Notes under the pieces: model-generated
Database searches by the model: none
Told to the model about the DNA's origin: nothing
The model's input: only the letters and a program-made list of their open reading frames with translations
Program-made: the position numbers and the translations under genes
Assembly: GCA_007618135.1 (NCBI GenBank)
Contig: PHFX01000010.1
Coordinates: forward strand, 1-57,810
Origin: Candidatus Brocadia sp. WS118
GTDB taxonomy: Bacteria > Planctomycetota > Brocadiia > Brocadiales > Brocadiaceae
Reading direction: 5' to 3'
DNA: 57,810 nt
Shown: positions 56,849 through 57,810 of the stretch, piece by piece
How positions within the stretch are numbered: the first letter of the stretch is position 1
Layout of the letters: every line of letters starts with the position of its first letter

Positions 56849-57810
56849 ATGGATAAAATGATCGTCGAAAAAGTTTTATTAACAATAAAAGAAGCCAGTG
56901 AATGGGCAAGTAACTACTTGAAAAAGAACGTTACCACTTCGAATATTTCTTATCTTATTCAATATGGACACATAAAGAAAATCGGAAGTAACGGAATGAC
57001 TCAAGTTTCCAGGCAGGAATTAACCAACTACTACAAATCTTACACTGGGCATAGAGAGCTTTCATGGAGAGACCGACTCGGCGGGGATTTAAACTGGGCG
57101 TTATCTTTTGACCAATACAAAGAAGCCGAAACTACAAAGCATGTGCACCGCCTTCATCCCTACAAAGGCAAATTTATTCCGCAACTTGTGGAGTATTTTC
57201 TTGGCAGCCACACAGACACTTTCAAAAAAGAAACCAGCTTCAAAAAAGGCGACATCGTTCTTGACCCTTTTTCCGGTAGTGGAACTACAATGGTGCAATC
57301 ATGCGAACTTGGAATGCATGCTATTGGAATTGATGTTTCTGCGTTCAATTCACTAATCGGAAACTGCAAAGTAACCAAATACAATTTGGTGGATGTTCAA
57401 ACCGAAATCAACAGAATAACTAAAGCACTCAAAGAGTTTCTTACCAACTCACACACACTTGAGTTTGAGGAAAAACTTTTACAAGAACTCTATGAGTTTA
57501 ACAATAAGCATTTTCCTGGCCCTGATTATAAATACCGATTGAAACGAGGAGAAATTAACGAGGATAAATATGGAGCAGAAAAGGAAAAAGAGTTTCTACC
57601 AACGTTCAACAAACTTATAAAAGATTACAAAATCAAGTTAAGACAAGACAAGGCAGGCACATTCCTTGACAAGTGGTATTTACAGCATATTAGAGACGAA
57701 ATTCAATTCGTATTTGACGAAATAAAAAAAGTGAGGAATACTGACACAAAAAAAATCATTAGCATCATTCTGAGTAGAACTATTCGCTCTTGTAGAGCAA
57801 CCACTCACGC
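56849..57810 (+). CDS. DNA methyltransferase, partial at window end
   Basis: The frame is open from the ATG at 56849 to the window edge (320 codons). After an N-terminal helical segment resembling a small DNA-binding domain (LTIKEASEWASNYLKK, SNISYLIQYGHIKKI), it has HRLHPYKGKFIPQLVEYFL and the AdoMet-binding motif DPFSGSGTT at about residues 147-155, typical of N6-adenine or N4-cytosine amino-methyltransferases. The last residues, SRTIRSCRATTH, are also typical of this group; the catalytic DPPY-type motif would be beyond the window. It starts 170 bases after the helicase gene; the gap has a CCACAGAGTTCACTGAGAAC-type repeat remnant. A restriction partner may follow. Confidence 0.82.
   Translation, partial: MDKMIVEKVLLTIKEASEWASNYLKKNVTTSNISYLIQYGHIKKIGSNGMTQVSRQELTNYYKSYTGHRELSWRDRLGGDLNWALSFDQYKEAETTKHVHRLHPYKGKFIPQLVEYFLGSHTDTFKKETSFKKGDIVLDPFSGSGTTMVQSCELGMHAIGIDVSAFNSLIGNCKVTKYNLVDVQTEINRITKALKEFLTNSHTLEFEEKLLQELYEFNNKHFPGPDYKYRLKRGEINEDKYGAEKEKEFLPTFNKLIKDYKIKLRQDKAGTFLDKWYLQHIRDEIQFVFDEIKKVRNTDTKKIISIILSRTIRSCRATTH

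Noticed and set aside
1-57810. tRNA, rRNA, CRISPR arrays, insertion sequences or prophage
   Set aside because: Reading both strands I found no TTCGAATCC-type tRNA arm in a foldable context, no regularly spaced direct repeats, and no transposase or phage structural gene.

Overview
The window looks like bacterial chromosome of moderate G+C from a Gram-negative organism that makes lipopolysaccharide: it carries KdsB, an LptF/LptG-type permease, a periplasmic adaptor and lipid-anchored or secreted proteins. The gene content and protein style (ADP-forming acetyl-CoA synthetase, archease/RtcB pair, a c-type haem sensor kinase, TPR proteins with a TMTC-like membrane part, Ig-like/CARDB surface proteins) suggest an anammox-type planctomycete (Brocadiales). 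That assignment is an inference from family resemblance; no rRNA or marker search was possible. I see no rRNA, tRNA, CRISPR array, insertion sequence or phage.

Layout. Positions 185-13541 form a long minus-strand run: a polyprenyl-phosphate sugar transferase and a B12-binding radical SAM protein; a PLP aminotransferase; ComF, an Lpt permease, FolK and a second B12/radical SAM protein; a DevBCA-like export set (adaptor, ATPase, permease); and RodA. From 13798 to 45984 the genes are on the plus strand, except a UDP-sugar pyrophosphorylase at 22067-23554. They include a site-2 protease, MnmA, a GlcD-like oxidase, an aspartate aminotransferase, a toxin-antitoxin pair followed by a decayed second pair, a TPR membrane protein, an AsmA-like protein, ADP-forming acetyl-CoA synthetase with a DRTGG partner, FtsH, a PAS-GGDEF protein, a lon relic, a universal stress protein, archease and RtcB, a DUF4258/YgiT pair, Pcm, a glucoamylase fused to a ferredoxin, a truncated DNA methyltransferase, and a haem-sensing hybrid kinase with two response regulators and an alpha/beta hydrolase. 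PyrG, KdsB and NadC lie on the minus strand at 46098-49631.

The most distinctive part is 49740-53308. Two copies of one regulatory module (TTGACA/TATTTT promoter, GEMM-I cyclic-di-GMP riboswitch, intrinsic terminator overlapping the 3' side of the aptamer) precede exported proteins. The first copy now leads into an Ig-like C-terminal relic and a secreted-protein gene broken by one in-frame TGA. The second leads into an intact lipoprotein with a CARDB domain. In both, ligand binding should compete with the terminator, so a cyclic-di-GMP ON switch for surface proteins is the simplest reading. The only GGDEF protein in the window has a GDDEF signature and may not be an active cyclase.

The right end holds a SWIM-SNF2 helicase and the start of a DNA methyltransferase that runs off the window. 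Interspersed repeats, several with perfect inverted arms, sit in many intergenic gaps.
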